The position numbers and the translations under genes were made by a program. This document shows, piece by piece, positions 37,571 to 47,223 of a DNA stretch of 64,000 bases (the stretch's first letter is position 1; each line of letters opens with the position of its first letter). The notes below the pieces were generated by a model that was given only the letters and a program-made list of their open reading frames with translations, had not been told where the DNA came from and searched no databases. The stretch spans positions 80,067-144,066 of the forward strand of contig JASANG010001089.1 of NCBI GenBank assembly GCA_030248215.1, read 5' to 3'. The stretch is from Enoplolaimus lenunculus. Lineage: Eukaryota > Nematoda > Enoplea > Enoplida > Thoracostomopsidae.

Positions 37571-38516
37571 CAGGGAACAACCACAGGTCCATATCCGGCC
37601 CCTCCGCGAAATCTGCCTTCTGCTCCAGTAGAATTTCTGTCGGAGGTTCTGGCAATTTCGGTAGTAAAATTTTGGATAAACTTAAGATAGATAGGTATTT
37701 AGGTACTAGAATTAGCAAGTTATAACGTTTCGCTCCGGCACAAAATTAACCCAGTTTACAGTTGAATTTCTGCCACAAGCTCCTGGGATTTTGTTGGCGT
37801 AGTTTTTTTTATTTTCGTAACCATATATGATTGGGTTTATAACAATCTGGGTGATATAAACCTGCGGCAATTTTGAAGCTTTGTTGACGAGATTTCTCAT
37901 TAATGAAGCCTAAAACCAGACTTGACAACACTGCACATATAAAACTAGATAAAACATTTCAACTATATAATTTTGCTCACCTGCCATTTTGGCAAGATTT
38001 GTAAGGCTTAGGTATTTTTCACTTAGATTGCATCTTAGTGGGCGCCCTTAAATATTGCTGAACCTGACTTGGTGCAGTGAGTGAGAGTCAAAAAGTAAGC
38101 ATTTTGACTTTTGATTCAGTAGTCCCGCCCTCCCCTTTGTTATTTACGTTGTAACTGCAGAAGTTGTACCATATTTTATAACATTGACTGGTATATTATC
38201 GAGAGGTCAATAAAATTTGCGGAGTCGGAGGTGATGCGATATTGCATAATTAAAGTTTTCTGTTCAGTTTCTTAATTTTAGCAAATATCTGTAAGGTGAA
38301 GTTTAATCTTTTGTTTCTAGGTTTATTTTTTTACGAAGTGTCGGCAACTTTTGTCTAAAAATTATACAAAAGAAAAGGAAATGCACCGAACCAATAAATT
38401 CTGGAAAACTATGCAAGACACTATTGCCGAAATTGCGGAACCTCCGGCAGAAATTTTACCGCAGCCGAAAGTCGATTTTCTGCCCGAGCAGGAATGTGAA
38501 ATCCGGTTGCGCCCTA
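37571..38516. mobile_element. Old hAT-like element with long inverted subterminal regions
   Basis: About 945 bp bounded by CAGGGAACAACCAC and, inverted, CCGGTTGCGCCCTA. About 90 bp inside each end are inverted relatives: CTGTCGGAGGTTCTGGCAAT near 37640 against ATTGCGGAACCTCCGGCAG near 38435. The interior has no long frame and no transposase signature. The frame at 38351-38545 lies in the right terminal repeat and is not a gene. No convincing 8-bp duplication was found, so the copy is old or its ends are slightly off. Confidence 0.6.
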
Positions 38517-39216
38517 TGCGCCATGCATGGCTTTTTTTGTATTGAGCTGGACTCGGTTTCACTTGTGTTTCCATAAATTTGCTCAAAATCTAATCGAAGA
38601 ACTTTTAGCTCTATTTAATGCGATCAATTTCAGCTTAACGTAGTTACAACTGATTGTAACTATCAACAAAGCAGCAGTTAAGAGGTTTACATACCGCAAC
38701 CTGATAGCCGGTAGCACCCTGGTTAAAATCGATTTGGACATTTTGTGTAACATTTGATGTTGGTCCATAGCAAATACCAAGTACAGTTTTTATTTACTTG
38801 TATGAAACGTTTAAACGTTGGCTCGTTAAGCAGGCTTTATGCTCGCATTAACGATTAAAACAGCATACCATTGACGTAGACGACTAAAGTTCAATTATAA
38901 CAGCTAATTCGAATCCATATGACGAAGTACCTAAGATAAGTTGTAGATTTATAGTTACGGTTGTTGTAAAAACTAACTATGCGTGCAGCAGACCTGGTTA
39001 ACGAGGAATATGCATTTATCACGCTGAGGTATATCGCCCTTTGAGCAATCAGGGTTTCCCTTTAACCCCCTCAACTCAACATTAACTGCGTGATATATTT
39101 CCAGTAAAGTAAAGAAGGGTAACTATGTGGTCTTCAAACACCGCTATTGCACACTGATGTAGTACGGTGCTGTGCGTTATTTGTGACACACTGGCGACGC
39201 TTGGCGCAGAAAAGTA
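38517..39216. other. Intergenic, with one hAT-like terminus scrap
   Basis: A GCCGGTAGCACCCTGG motif near 38707-38722 resembles the hAT-like CCGGTTGCACCCTG terminus. No partner end could be placed. Nothing else was recognised. Confidence 0.35.
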
Positions 39217-39259
39217 TGACCCACCAGAAATCTGGACGCCCCTTAAAGTAACATGGGCC
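39217..39259. mobile_element. Right-end fragment of a GGCCCATG-family element
   Basis: A 43-bp block (GACCCACCAGAAATCTGGAC ... GTAACATGGGCC) matches the right end of the complete copy at 36756-36905. The remaining part is absent or unrecognisable. Confidence 0.55.
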
Positions 39260-39464
39260 ACCCATGCGATAGCTTCTGAAGTGGAAATTAGTTTAGAGGT
39301 AAATGGGTGATGAAACTCACCGGCTTGATAGTGCATGTTTAGTGCTGCCATTATGTGCGAACGCGATCCTTAATGATATTTGCAGCATCCAACAATTTAG
39401 CATCCAGAATTTGTAGTTTCTGTCATAAAACAATTATATTTTTGAATTATCATGTCACAACGTC

Positions 39465-39584
39465 TATTGGAAACAAAGTAACCTGAGGGCAAGCCTAGTG
39501 CTAAAGCAAAAGTTTAGTAATAAGTTTGCTTACTCTATTGCAGTATCGCAGAAAAACGTTCCGCTCCTGATCTTTGCTTGGGTC
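39465..39584. mobile_element. Worn GGCCCATG-family copy
   Basis: It has worn AAGCCTAGTGC and TTTAGTAATAAG internal motifs. Its right end (CAGAAAAACGTTCCGCTCC ... CTTGGGTC) is nearly the same as that of the copy at 39703-39893. The left end is diverged and no target duplication was seen. Confidence 0.5.
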
Positions 39585-39702
39585 AAAAGCATTGACAATT
39601 TCTAAGCGCGAGTACCTATATAGGAAAATTTTAAATTTGTATTCTTAGTAGTGGCATCAACGTGGGATTCATATTAAGCATCTTTTCGCAAGCTTTACAA
39701 CC

Positions 39703-39893
39703 GGTCAATGTAAAGAACAGAGGAGGAACAGTATTATAAGCATATTCCTAAGCCTAAGCGTACCAATGATCACATCCCTAAGTCTAAAGCCTAAGCCTAA
39801 GCCTAAGCCATGCAAAAAATAAGTCTAATGCTTAATCTTACTCTTTTCTAGTCCCACAGAAAAACGTTCCGCTCCCTGATCTTTACATGGGTC
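39703..39893. mobile_element. Complete GGCCCATG-family element with AAGCCT tandem tract
   Basis: This 191-bp copy is flanked by TTACAACC (39695-39702) and TTGCAACC (39894-39901), an 8-bp duplication with one change. The ends are GGTCAATGTAAAGAACAGAG and, inverted, CCTGATCTTTACATGGGTC. Inside are CCTAAGCCTAAGCGTA and a run of three to four AAGCCT hexamers near 39790-39810. It has no coding capacity and would need a transposase supplied elsewhere. The 8-bp duplication suggests hAT-type integration. Confidence 0.85.
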
Positions 39894-40084
39894 TTGCAAC
39901 CTGTCACTTGTGTGCTCGGTTAAGCATAATATTAACTGCATTCAGTTTTATTTGCATTTTTCCAGTATACTTAAATATATAATGTTGTAAGCAATGTCAA
40001 GTACAGTTTTGATTTATTTGTTTACTAGTTCATTAAAGTCGGGTCCTGGACAACAACTATACCAAATTTTAACAATATAATATA

Positions 40085-40281
40085 CAAATAACAAACGGAA
40101 AGGAATGGTGATGAAAATATTGGAATGCAACATATATGCAACGAAATATTGCGACATATACACGTGATTTATATATAACTAATTATGAACTATAAAATTA
40201 ACAGAATTTCCTTTTTATTTCAATAACGGAAACGGACACCGATTAAACCGGAAACGGAAACAGATATCCTGATACACCCTG
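40085..40281. mobile_element. Old hAT-like repeat, copy 2 of a pair
   Basis: It shares motif order with 33880-34096 (ATATTGCGACATATACA, TAACTAATTATGAAC, then ATAACGGAAACGGACACCG) and ends TGATACACCCTG. Only the right terminus is clear. Confidence 0.5.
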
Positions 40282-41900
40282 ATCGTAGGACATTTTCTAC
40301 TTCTATTCGTCTGTCAGTGTCAATAATGTTTAGTTAAAGTGCAATCAATTTTTGGATAGCATAAATTAATACGCTAGGTTCAATTGAAACTATAAACTGC
40401 TGGAAACAGCGGGTGACAAAATAACCGTTGTTGCTGATCGGCAAAATTTGCCGGAGCTTGAGCCGTATGATGTTATCGCTAATTGTAGCAAAAACGTAAA
40501 AGTTTTTGTAAAAAAAGTCATTTTTAAGCTGCGTTGTTTTTTAGTATTTAAACTCATGATAATTGTTCACCAACCCAAGCTTTCAAATAATCAGCGCATA
40601 CAAGTACGGTTCAAACATATATTAATGTTAGACTCTTATGCGAATATTAGCGAGTATTATGTAATACTCGAAATTTATCTCAATTATTTTATTTATGAAA
40701 CTCAGCAAGACGACCATAGTTGGGAGTAACAACTAGCTTATTGTGGTGTAAAAAATGTTATATTTTATAGGGTGCTAAAATCTGATAGAGCTTAAAAATA
40801 TGATATTACACCGGAAGCAAATAAGCTTTATTCTGTATAATTGTTGTCCACGACGAATATCTCACTGCAGGCATTGCTATACATCATAGAATATCAATCT
40901 TTTCATAAACTGTTGCGAAATATTAAAATTAATACTTGCACTGAAATCGTTTTCAACTACATTATACACTATTAGCTTGGATCTGTAATTAGCGGTAAAT
41001 GTCTCAATAATACAGCTGTTTAGGCACGAATTTATAAAGCCAAACTGTGAAGTATAAATTTGCCGGCCGTGAATATTCATTGCTGCTACACGCGCGAACG
41101 CAATCTACAGAATATAGCAGTAACCGGCTGTAGAATAAGTATATGGTCTTAATTTGAATTGATTTTTATGTGAGTAAAAAAGTATTGTGTAAAGAATAGC
41201 AGTCATTTCAAGTAAGCGAATCCGGACTCATTATTTAAACTCATTGTTTTCGGAATTGGACACAAAAATATTTCGACACCACAGTCTGGAGGAGCTCATA
41301 AAATGGCGGTTAGGGCGTTTGAGCATCAAAAGTCTAAAAACAGTTGTTCGCGCTGTTGCAGCGATTACATGATTTTTGTATGTATAATTTATTTTATTTG
41401 CTGAATGTCAGCAATTTATTTCTACGAAAAACAAAATTTTAAATAATTATATTTTTACAGATTTGAAATTATAAGCTAAACATAACTAACTCCTTCCTTT
41501 GTAACTTCAGATCTTGTATCTTCTTTTGAAGCCACATCTTTGTTATGAATGCAATTAACTGTCAAAAAATCGTCATTTCTGCTTGTTAACAAGCAAGATT
41601 GTCGCAAAAAATTATGAACAATCTTCGCAAAACTCATTCTGTCAAATTTAGCAGACTTAACTAACCTTCGAATACGAGTGTATAAATAATGCGGAAATAT
41701 TTAGAAAACCACCGTATTTGGTTCGGTTAGGGCGTTGTAGGCAAATGACGCAATTTATGCAGATGACGCTATTGGATTGAACACTGTTGACTTGTTGTGA
41801 CGACTTTCAACCTTGAAATTGGTTGCCAGATTTCAAATCAAATCATCGAACGCTCTATGATGAAGAGTCTATGGTACGTCTAACACTTGTGATTTATTTG
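40282..41900. other. AT-rich intergenic stretch, nothing recognised
   Basis: Short frames such as 40448-40729 are AT-driven and lack any family signature. No RNA gene or element end was found. Confidence 0.4.
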
Positions 41901-41903
41901 CAG

Positions 41904-42118
41904 TGCCAAAGCAGCCAAAGTCGAAGAAGCTCCGCCAAACTGCAGGAAGTAGCGGAACCCCAACGCAGATGCAGATCCACGATTTACCAGTGGATTCCTC
42001 AGTGTTTATTGAACCCTTCCATGCCTCCCTTTTCGACTTTCCTACCGAAAATAATTTCATCAAATGTTACTCAATATTGCATCAAGGAGTGATACCGTCG
42101 ATTTTTAAGATGAGCTAA
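41904..42118 (+). CDS. Possible single exon, unrecognised protein fragment
   Basis: An acceptor-like sequence (GATTTATTTGCAG, ending at 41903) opens a 71-codon frame to a stop at 42116-42118. Its start reads PKQPKSKKLRQTAG and its base composition is more balanced than its surroundings. There is no ATG at the start, so it could only be an internal or terminal exon. The family is not recognised. The opposite strand is also open over the same interval (41869-42063), which weakens the case. It may equally be an old repeat fragment. Confidence 0.25.
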
Positions 42119-42521
42119 ATTTTATGTGAAACTTTGCAACAGTTGAAATGTATTAAATTAGCTAATACGGCGCATATTTATTTCATATAAACACTTGTAT
42201 GTTTAATTAAAGTGCACTTATTATCTTTAAATATAAGTGTTTGTAAGCAAACGACAATGTTTTTTAACATTTAGCAGTCTTGTGGCTACTCTAAAGACCT
42301 ATCATGTCTGAAGACAGTAAAAGAGTCAATACAGAAGTAGAATAGCAAGAAAAAGTCGCGAACGAAGCGAGTGTGACGCCAAACGCACTTCAATACGGCA
42401 GATTAATGTTTAAACATGGTTGGCATGAGGCTTCTAATATATGGGAGTATGATTGGTTGCTACTCCGGTCATGCTTCTTAGCGTACACAGTTTTGAGTTA
42501 CGTGCATGCAATTATTTTTCA

Positions 42522-42729
42522 GGCTGATGTATAGAACAGGACCGGATCGTTTTCCGGGAGGGACTGTAATAGTGTCACTTTAAGCTTTAGACTAAATTTT
42601 TTGTTTAGGCTTAGGCTTAGGAACAGCCTCATTCTTACGCTTAGGCTTAGGCTTAGGAACATGCTTATACTACTGTTCCGGTCCTGTTCTATACATGGGC
42701 AACTTTGGCACCCTGTTCTATACATGAGT
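42522..42729. mobile_element. GGCCCATG-family element with duplicated right terminus
   Basis: The left end GGCTGATGTATAGAACAGGA is mirrored by CCTGTTCTATACATGGGC (42683-42700). Inside are two tracts of the CTTAGGCTTAGG type (near 42606-42621 and 42639-42656). The right end is present twice: a second CCTGTTCTATACATGAG follows about 29 bp later (42711-42728). If the element ends at 42729, the flanks ATTTTTCA and AACTTTCA match at six of eight bases. The terminal repeat has been tandemly duplicated once. Confidence 0.75.
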
Positions 42730-42904
42730 AACTTTCACGTTGGATTTCAACTTCAGCACAGTAGGGCTTTTCAACAGCTCAAAACTATGACATTAAGTAT
42801 ACTAAAGCTGTTTTAATCTGATTGTTTAACGTTGAAGCATTTCCGTTTCGAGGCGAAACTACATCATAACATTTTCCTTCATTTTTGTCAATTACGTGGA
42901 ATCC

Positions 42905-43110
42905 ACGATAATTATTTGCTTCATAAACTTAAGCCTACGCATAATCGTAAGCCTAATTGTGAGCGATATTATTTGTTGAGTCGACAAAGTTTTGGATTAC
43001 AAGTTTTGGTTGACGAGTTGTTGTGCGACGAACTCCGCGTTTATTTGGAACACTGGATTAACTCAAGAAAATCCAATTCCGTTCTGTTTTTATACTTTTT
43101 CATAATTTCA
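42905..43110 (+). repeat. Second AAGCCT-bearing repeat family (GAGTCGACAAA type)
   Basis: Worn CTTAAGCCTACGCATAATCG and TAAGCCTAATT motifs are followed by GAGTCGACAAAGTTTTGGAT, GACGAGTTGTTGTG and AACTCCGCGTT. The same order occurs at 63035-63200 and, inverted, at 57345-57530. A related block lies near 47265-47385. The ends of the element were not resolved. The 110-codon frame at 42832-43164 overlaps this repeat and is not accepted as a gene. Confidence 0.5.
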
Positions 43111-43261
43111 GAAGTAGACAAGTGCATCAATCAAGCACTACCAGAAATTGATAAGACGATCTGAAACGGATAGTGACGAAAAGTGTCAACAAAATGAAAA
43201 CTTTGGTTTGATGATTTGTTTTATTGACCGCTGTTGTGAAACTTTCGTTCACTTGATGTCA

Positions 43262-43525
43262 CATTGTAAATTCCAGTGAGTTGATTTTAACTCAAAATGA
43301 GTTGAATCACTCAATCTGAGTTATGACTATCGCAATTCAGAATTCAGAGTGCATTCAGCTGAATCTGAGTTAATTGATCAACTCACCCGGAGTCAATTCA
43401 ATTAGGAGTGAAAATCAACGAAACTGAAACTCAGAGTGAGCTAAAGTTTTCTGTTGTTAACTCATAAATACACAACTTTCCGTCTGAATTGATTAATTAT
43501 AATTAACTCGTTGGAATTTACAGTG
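43262..43525. mobile_element. Small inverted-repeat element rich in GAGTT/AACTC motifs
   Basis: A 264-bp segment with inverted ends: CATTGTAAATTCCAGTGAG at the left, and at the right the inverse of CACTGTAAATTCCAACGAG. The interior is packed with GAGTT, AACTC and CTGAGTT motifs in both orientations, so a single strand could fold extensively. It has no coding frame. The flanks (TGATGTCA and CTCCCATG) do not match, so no target duplication is claimed and the superfamily is open. Confidence 0.65.
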
Positions 43526-44031
43526 CTCCCATGTATATATAGTAAGTACATAACTTGTTTTAGCAATAGGTTTACTGTTTAACTCTTATCTGGCTAATAG
43601 CTCGCTCGCTTGCGAGCTTCCTTCACAGTTATATATTGGGCAGTTTTGTAGTTCCCTTTTTTACGCCAAAACAGTCCAGGAGTACTTGATCAACAATTTT
43701 AGCTGTCTCAAAATGAATGGCTTAGCGTATTGACTTTGGAGGCGATAGCCCCAGCTGCTTAGTCTCCTTGCAAAATGCGGTGGTTCGCAGCAGAGCTCGT
43801 AAATGTTTTGAAATGCAATTTTTAACCAAAAATTATCTGAGGGGCAAATTTATAATGTTGGGGCCATATAATTTTTTATCACAAAAAATAAATGTGCCCT
43901 TTGCAGATGGTCAGATTTGCAAGTTAGCTTTTTAGCATGCGAGCGATCAGAATTTAAAATGACGCCCAGTAGGTATGTAATCTCGCGACGCCGCTTGGTA
44001 TATTTATATAAGCTGATTTTGTTTCTTGCAT
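43526..44031. other. Intergenic, nothing recognised
   Basis: A short CTCGCTCGCTTGCGAGC palindrome near 43601-43617 is the only feature noted. It recalls the TCGCTCGCTTCGCTCGCGA motif inside the hAT-like element at 57790, but no element ends were found. Confidence 0.35.
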
Positions 44032-44125
44032 TAGTATTTACTTGTCGGTGCGTATTCGATGCAAATTTTTCACTGGGATAGTATTTACTTGTCGGTGCGT
44101 ATTCGATGCAAATTGTTCACTGGGA
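44032..44125. repeat. 47-bp tandem duplication containing ATGCAAAT
   Basis: Two near-identical 47-bp units start at 44032 (TAGTATTTACTTGTCGG...) and 44079. Each contains TTCGATGCAAAT and ends CACTGGGA. A TATATTTATATAAG stretch lies just before the first unit. ATGCAAAT is the octamer used by Oct-type factors in vertebrate snRNA enhancers, but here it lies downstream of the minus-strand U1-like gene, so no regulatory role is claimed. Confidence 0.8.
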
Positions 44126-44430
44126 TATTTGGAGATTATTTAAAAACGCGAAGTCATTATTCCGATAAATATCAAGCTAAACTGAAGTTTTTCTTTTAAT
44201 TTTGGCATGTTTTAAGAAATCATAATTTCAAATCATCATGCAATTATAAGGAATGTGGTTCAGTATTTAATTCAGGTTTGAATACAAATTACGGTTTTTG
44301 TCATCTCGCTCCAGGTACTTTAATGGTGACACAATGCAAATTATTCTACAGAATAGCATTTTGGATATCCGGCGGATGATATTCACACTATTTTCGAAGG
44401 ATTGTCAATTTGTATGAGGTAAACAGTTTT

Positions 44431-44591
44431 CAAAGGGAGCGCGAACGCAACCCTAAGTAATAAATTGCATGGTCGACTGACCCCAATTAGGGGTAGACGC
44501 AGGGCTCAGCACTAATCTACGTGCAATGACTAGGCCTTACCCTGGGATCGCTGCCTTCTTGATCACAGCAGATCCCCCACCAAGTAAGTTT
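44431..44591 (-). ncRNA. U1 snRNA-like gene (variant or pseudogene)
   Basis: Read on the minus strand this 161-nt segment follows U1 from end to end (human U1 is 164 nt). The 5' end is AAACTTACTTGG, against AUACUUACCUGG: the 5' splice-site recognition stretch is kept except for U2 to A and C9 to U. Stem-loop I is present as GATCTGCT ... GATCAAGAAG ... GGCAGCGATC, where the 70K protein binds. CCCAGGGTAAGGCCTAGTC is followed by CATTGCAC, the core of the U1A loop. CCCTGCGTCTACCCC ... GGGGTCAGTCGAC forms stem-loop III, and GGGTTGCGTTCGCGCTCCC the terminal stem-loop IV. The Sm site is weak: GCAATTTATTACTT instead of AUUUGUGG. The near-complete structure argues for a genuine gene or a recent derivative; the poor Sm site argues for a pseudogene. 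No proximal promoter element could be identified upstream (beyond 44591). Confidence 0.85.
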
Positions 44592-44899
44592 AGCCAGAGC
44601 GTATTCTCCTGTTTTATATAGCCGCATTGAATTATAAACTACACCAGTGTTATTTTATTTTTAAATGACGTATAATATATACTTTGCATGTTGATTTAGC
44701 GCATGTGAGGTAGTCATTCAGAAACGGAGAGAAAAGCATAGGAGAAGGCTTTAAATTTTCTGGAGGATGAGTAAACTAAATTTTTTTATCGTCGACGTCA
44801 GGAGTATGGTACCAAATACTGGGCTTTGTATATTTCAAGGAATATATTAAATGCTATAACTTGTACTCATTTTAATGTTTTGATATTAAAAATTTAGCT

Positions 44900-44995
44900 C
44901 GGTTTGTGGATTTATTGAGTTGATAGCGGCATTGCCGAAATATCCAGTTCCCAGAAAGTGAAAAATGGGGCCGGGTTACATCCTAATAAGATTTG
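44900..44995. mobile_element. Possible hAT-like terminus, strongly worn
   Basis: The right edge GGGGCCGGGTTACATCCTA resembles the GGTTACATCCTG end at 34096. No left end was found. This is a low-confidence fragment. Confidence 0.3.
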
Positions 44996-45605
44996 CAAGT
45001 TCGTGTCGTCTTAAGTACGGTCATATTTTGGACGACAAAATCACAAATAATCCACTGGTTCAAAAGTAAATTTTTTGAAGAATTTATGAAACTGCTCGTC
45101 TGACCTTTGACTAATCTACGTGGCGTATGTTTGACCCAGCGGCTCATGATAGCCTGATCATTTTCCTCGGGAGTTTAGCTTATAAGTTTTAAGACTATTT
45201 CTTTGCTCAGACTTTAGGATTTGTTTATCCTAATACGCTGCGGCGTTGGCTTTAGTTTGACTTGGGAGTAGGATATGCTATATATACGCTGCTACACGGC
45301 TCTCAGCAATACATAATCGGACCCGTTAAACATCCTAGATCTCGCGTTTACACAATGAGGCAGAGCAAATCCCTCCAATTTTAATTTGGTTCCTGTGGAC
45401 CTGACAGGGGCAGGGATGTAGGTGATATATCTCGTTCGGAAATTTTAGACAGTCTGTGAAACACTACTTAAAATACTTTAACTAATTTCCCTAACTTTTT
45501 TAAGCATAAGTGTCCTAAATATTGAGTAAATCTTTGCTGAAATAATGTAAATAAATAAACCTACTGCTGTCAATTGCTAAAATGGAAAACCAAGCATTGT
45601 GTGTT

Positions 45606-45691
45606 TGCTTAAAATTAAGTAAAACTTTGCCAAGCGCCATAGTAAGTAAAACCGGCACTTACTCCGACAACAGTTTACTTAATTTTAAGCA
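45606..45691. repeat. 86-bp two-step hairpin
   Basis: The outer arms TGCTTAAAATTAAGTAAAACT (45606-45626, with one extra A) and AGTTTACTTAATTTTAAGCA (45672-45691) are inverted copies. A second inner pair, AGTAAGT (45641-45647) and ACTTACT (45657-45663), sits symmetrically between them. It is probably the core of a tiny inverted-repeat transposon. A structured transcript cannot be excluded. Confidence 0.75.
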
Positions 45692-46058
45692 TATATATTC
45701 TTAGTGAGCAGGTAAGAAATAGCACTGCACTTTTAAATTTTATTTTCAATAATTTGAGTTGTAGAGTTCAAAATTTTTTAATTTATATATCATCGTTCCG
45801 AAATGATTTTATTTCTACGCCCTTGGGAACTGATAAACCAAGAATTATAACTTGCCCCGTTCTAACAAAATCAAATCGAGATTTTTTCATTTTTTTGTCA
45901 AAACTACGTTTACATGCATGAACTATTGTGTATGTTGCAGCATCCATTCATACAAAAGTTTACTTTTCAATGTGTGAAGTATTGCAACAATAACATGAGC
46001 GTAGCCATGATTTCATTTCGGCAGGGCATAATCTCATGTAAAAGTTTTCATCGCTTAT
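45692..46058. other. AT-rich intergenic stretch, nothing recognised
   Basis: No gene, RNA or element end was found. The 63-codon frame at 45914-46105 overlaps the next mobile element and is not accepted. Confidence 0.4.
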
Positions 46059-46201
46059 GGCCCATGTATAGAACAGGGCCGGATCCTTTTCCAGAGGGGC
46101 TATAATAGAGTCAGTGTAAGCTTTAGACTAATTTTTTTGCTTAGGCTTAGGCTTAGGAATATGCTTATACTACTATTCCGACCCTGTTCTATACATGGGC
46201 C
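46059..46201. mobile_element. Best-preserved GGCCCATG-family element (143 bp)
   Basis: Perfect 8-bp target duplications TCGCTTAT (46051-46058 and 46202-46209) flank the element. The ends are GGCCCATGTATAGAACAGGG and its inverse, differing at one base further in. The interior holds TGTAAGCTTTAGACTAA, then CTTAGGCTTAGGCTTAGG. It is noncoding. The clean ends define the family: CCCATGTA-type termini, 8-bp duplication, and a short internal tract of TTAGGC hexamers. Confidence 0.92.
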
Positions 46202-46817
46202 TCGCTTATACTCAGATATTCTAAACTCTGTTGGACCCATTTCTTCTCTACATCTTTTCAAAACGGATATATCCCATGAATATGATTCCTCGCATTGTAT
46301 CCACCATTAAAGTAAGCAGTAGCCAGCCGCGGATCCTGAAAATTCTGATGTTCGAGGCAACGCAATATACAATGTAGCGAAACTCGCAAACGTGAAGCCA
46401 AACGCAATTTCAGTACTAAATCTTTCATTGCAAAATTTTGGATTTGATCCCCCGTATGGTGAGAGGTGTTGGCCTGAGTTGCTCGACTTGTATCCGCTCC
46501 ATTGAACAATAAAATGTGTGTAAAACAGTAAAAGTCATTGTTCATATTTTTTTCTCAGTACAAAATGACTATCGTGTCATGTTGCCACTGTCGTGTGTAA
46601 ACACACTTTGCATAATATTTTCTTTCTCTGTGGAATTTCCGTTCTAAAATGTACAACATTTTATACACGAACATCCTGTATATCGTCATTGCAATTTGAT
46701 TGCAATATTGTGGTGCATATTGCAGAATAAAGTTTATATTTGCACATTGTACAGTTGTATGCATTTAGCGCAATTATATACGTTATGTTTTTACTGCATT
46801 TATGGTAGCTCATCGCG
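46202..46817. other. Intergenic, nothing recognised
   Basis: Frames on the minus strand (46258-46545 and 46555-46764) have no family signature. Nothing else was identified. Confidence 0.35.
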
Positions 46818-47223
46818 CTGCAGATTCCGGTCCATGTTAAGATAAGGGCTGCAGATTCCGGTCCATGTTAAGATAAGGGCTGCAGATTCCGGTCCATGTT
46901 AAGATAAGGGCTGCAGATTCCGGTCCATGTTAAGATAAGGGCTGCAGATTCCGGTCCATGTTAAGATAAGGGCTGCAGATTCCGGTCCATGTTAAGATAA
47001 GGGCTGCAGATTCCGGTCCATGTTAAGATAAGGGCTGCAGATTCCGGTCCATGTTAAGATAAGGGCTGCAGATTCCGGTCCATGTTAAGATAAGGGCTGC
47101 AGATTCCGGTCCATGTTAAGATAAGGGCTGCAGATTCCGGTCCATGTTAAGATAAGGGCTGCAGATTCCGGTCCATTTTAATAAGATAAGTGCTGCAGAT
47201 TCCTGGTCCATGTTAAGATAAGG
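46818..47223. repeat. 31-bp tandem array, 13 copies, built from a transposon end
   Basis: Eleven copies of exact 31-bp length, identical by eye, run from 46818 to 47158. Two altered copies follow: one with a 3-bp insertion, one with an extra T. Each begins CTGCAGATTCCGGTCCATG and ends in a TTAAGATAAGG stretch. The CCATG(T)TAAGATAAGG part matches the CCCATGTAAAGATCAGGG end of the GGCCCATG family. The last copy continues straight into the adjoining element sequence (CGAGCGTTTTTCTATACGGG). There are no unique spacers, so it is not a CRISPR-type array. It is noncoding. Confidence 0.9.

Noticed and set aside
39775-39815. Interstitial telomere (TTAGGC) repeat marking a chromosome fusion or nematode origin.
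   Set aside because: The hexamer runs are only a few units long and sit inside a transposon family with target duplications, repeated at many places in the window.
45108-45305. A possible 5S rRNA-derived sequence (CCTGATCATTTTCCTCGGG with GTTTAGC, then ACTTGGGAGTAGG and GCTGCTACACGGC).
   Set aside because: Several 5S landmarks appear in order, but the two halves are separated by an unexplained insertion of about 60 bp and similarity is too patchy to call without a covariance-model score.
46818-47223. A CRISPR-like array of 31-bp direct repeats.
   Set aside because: The copies are contiguous without spacers, the context is eukaryotic, and the unit derives from a transposon end.
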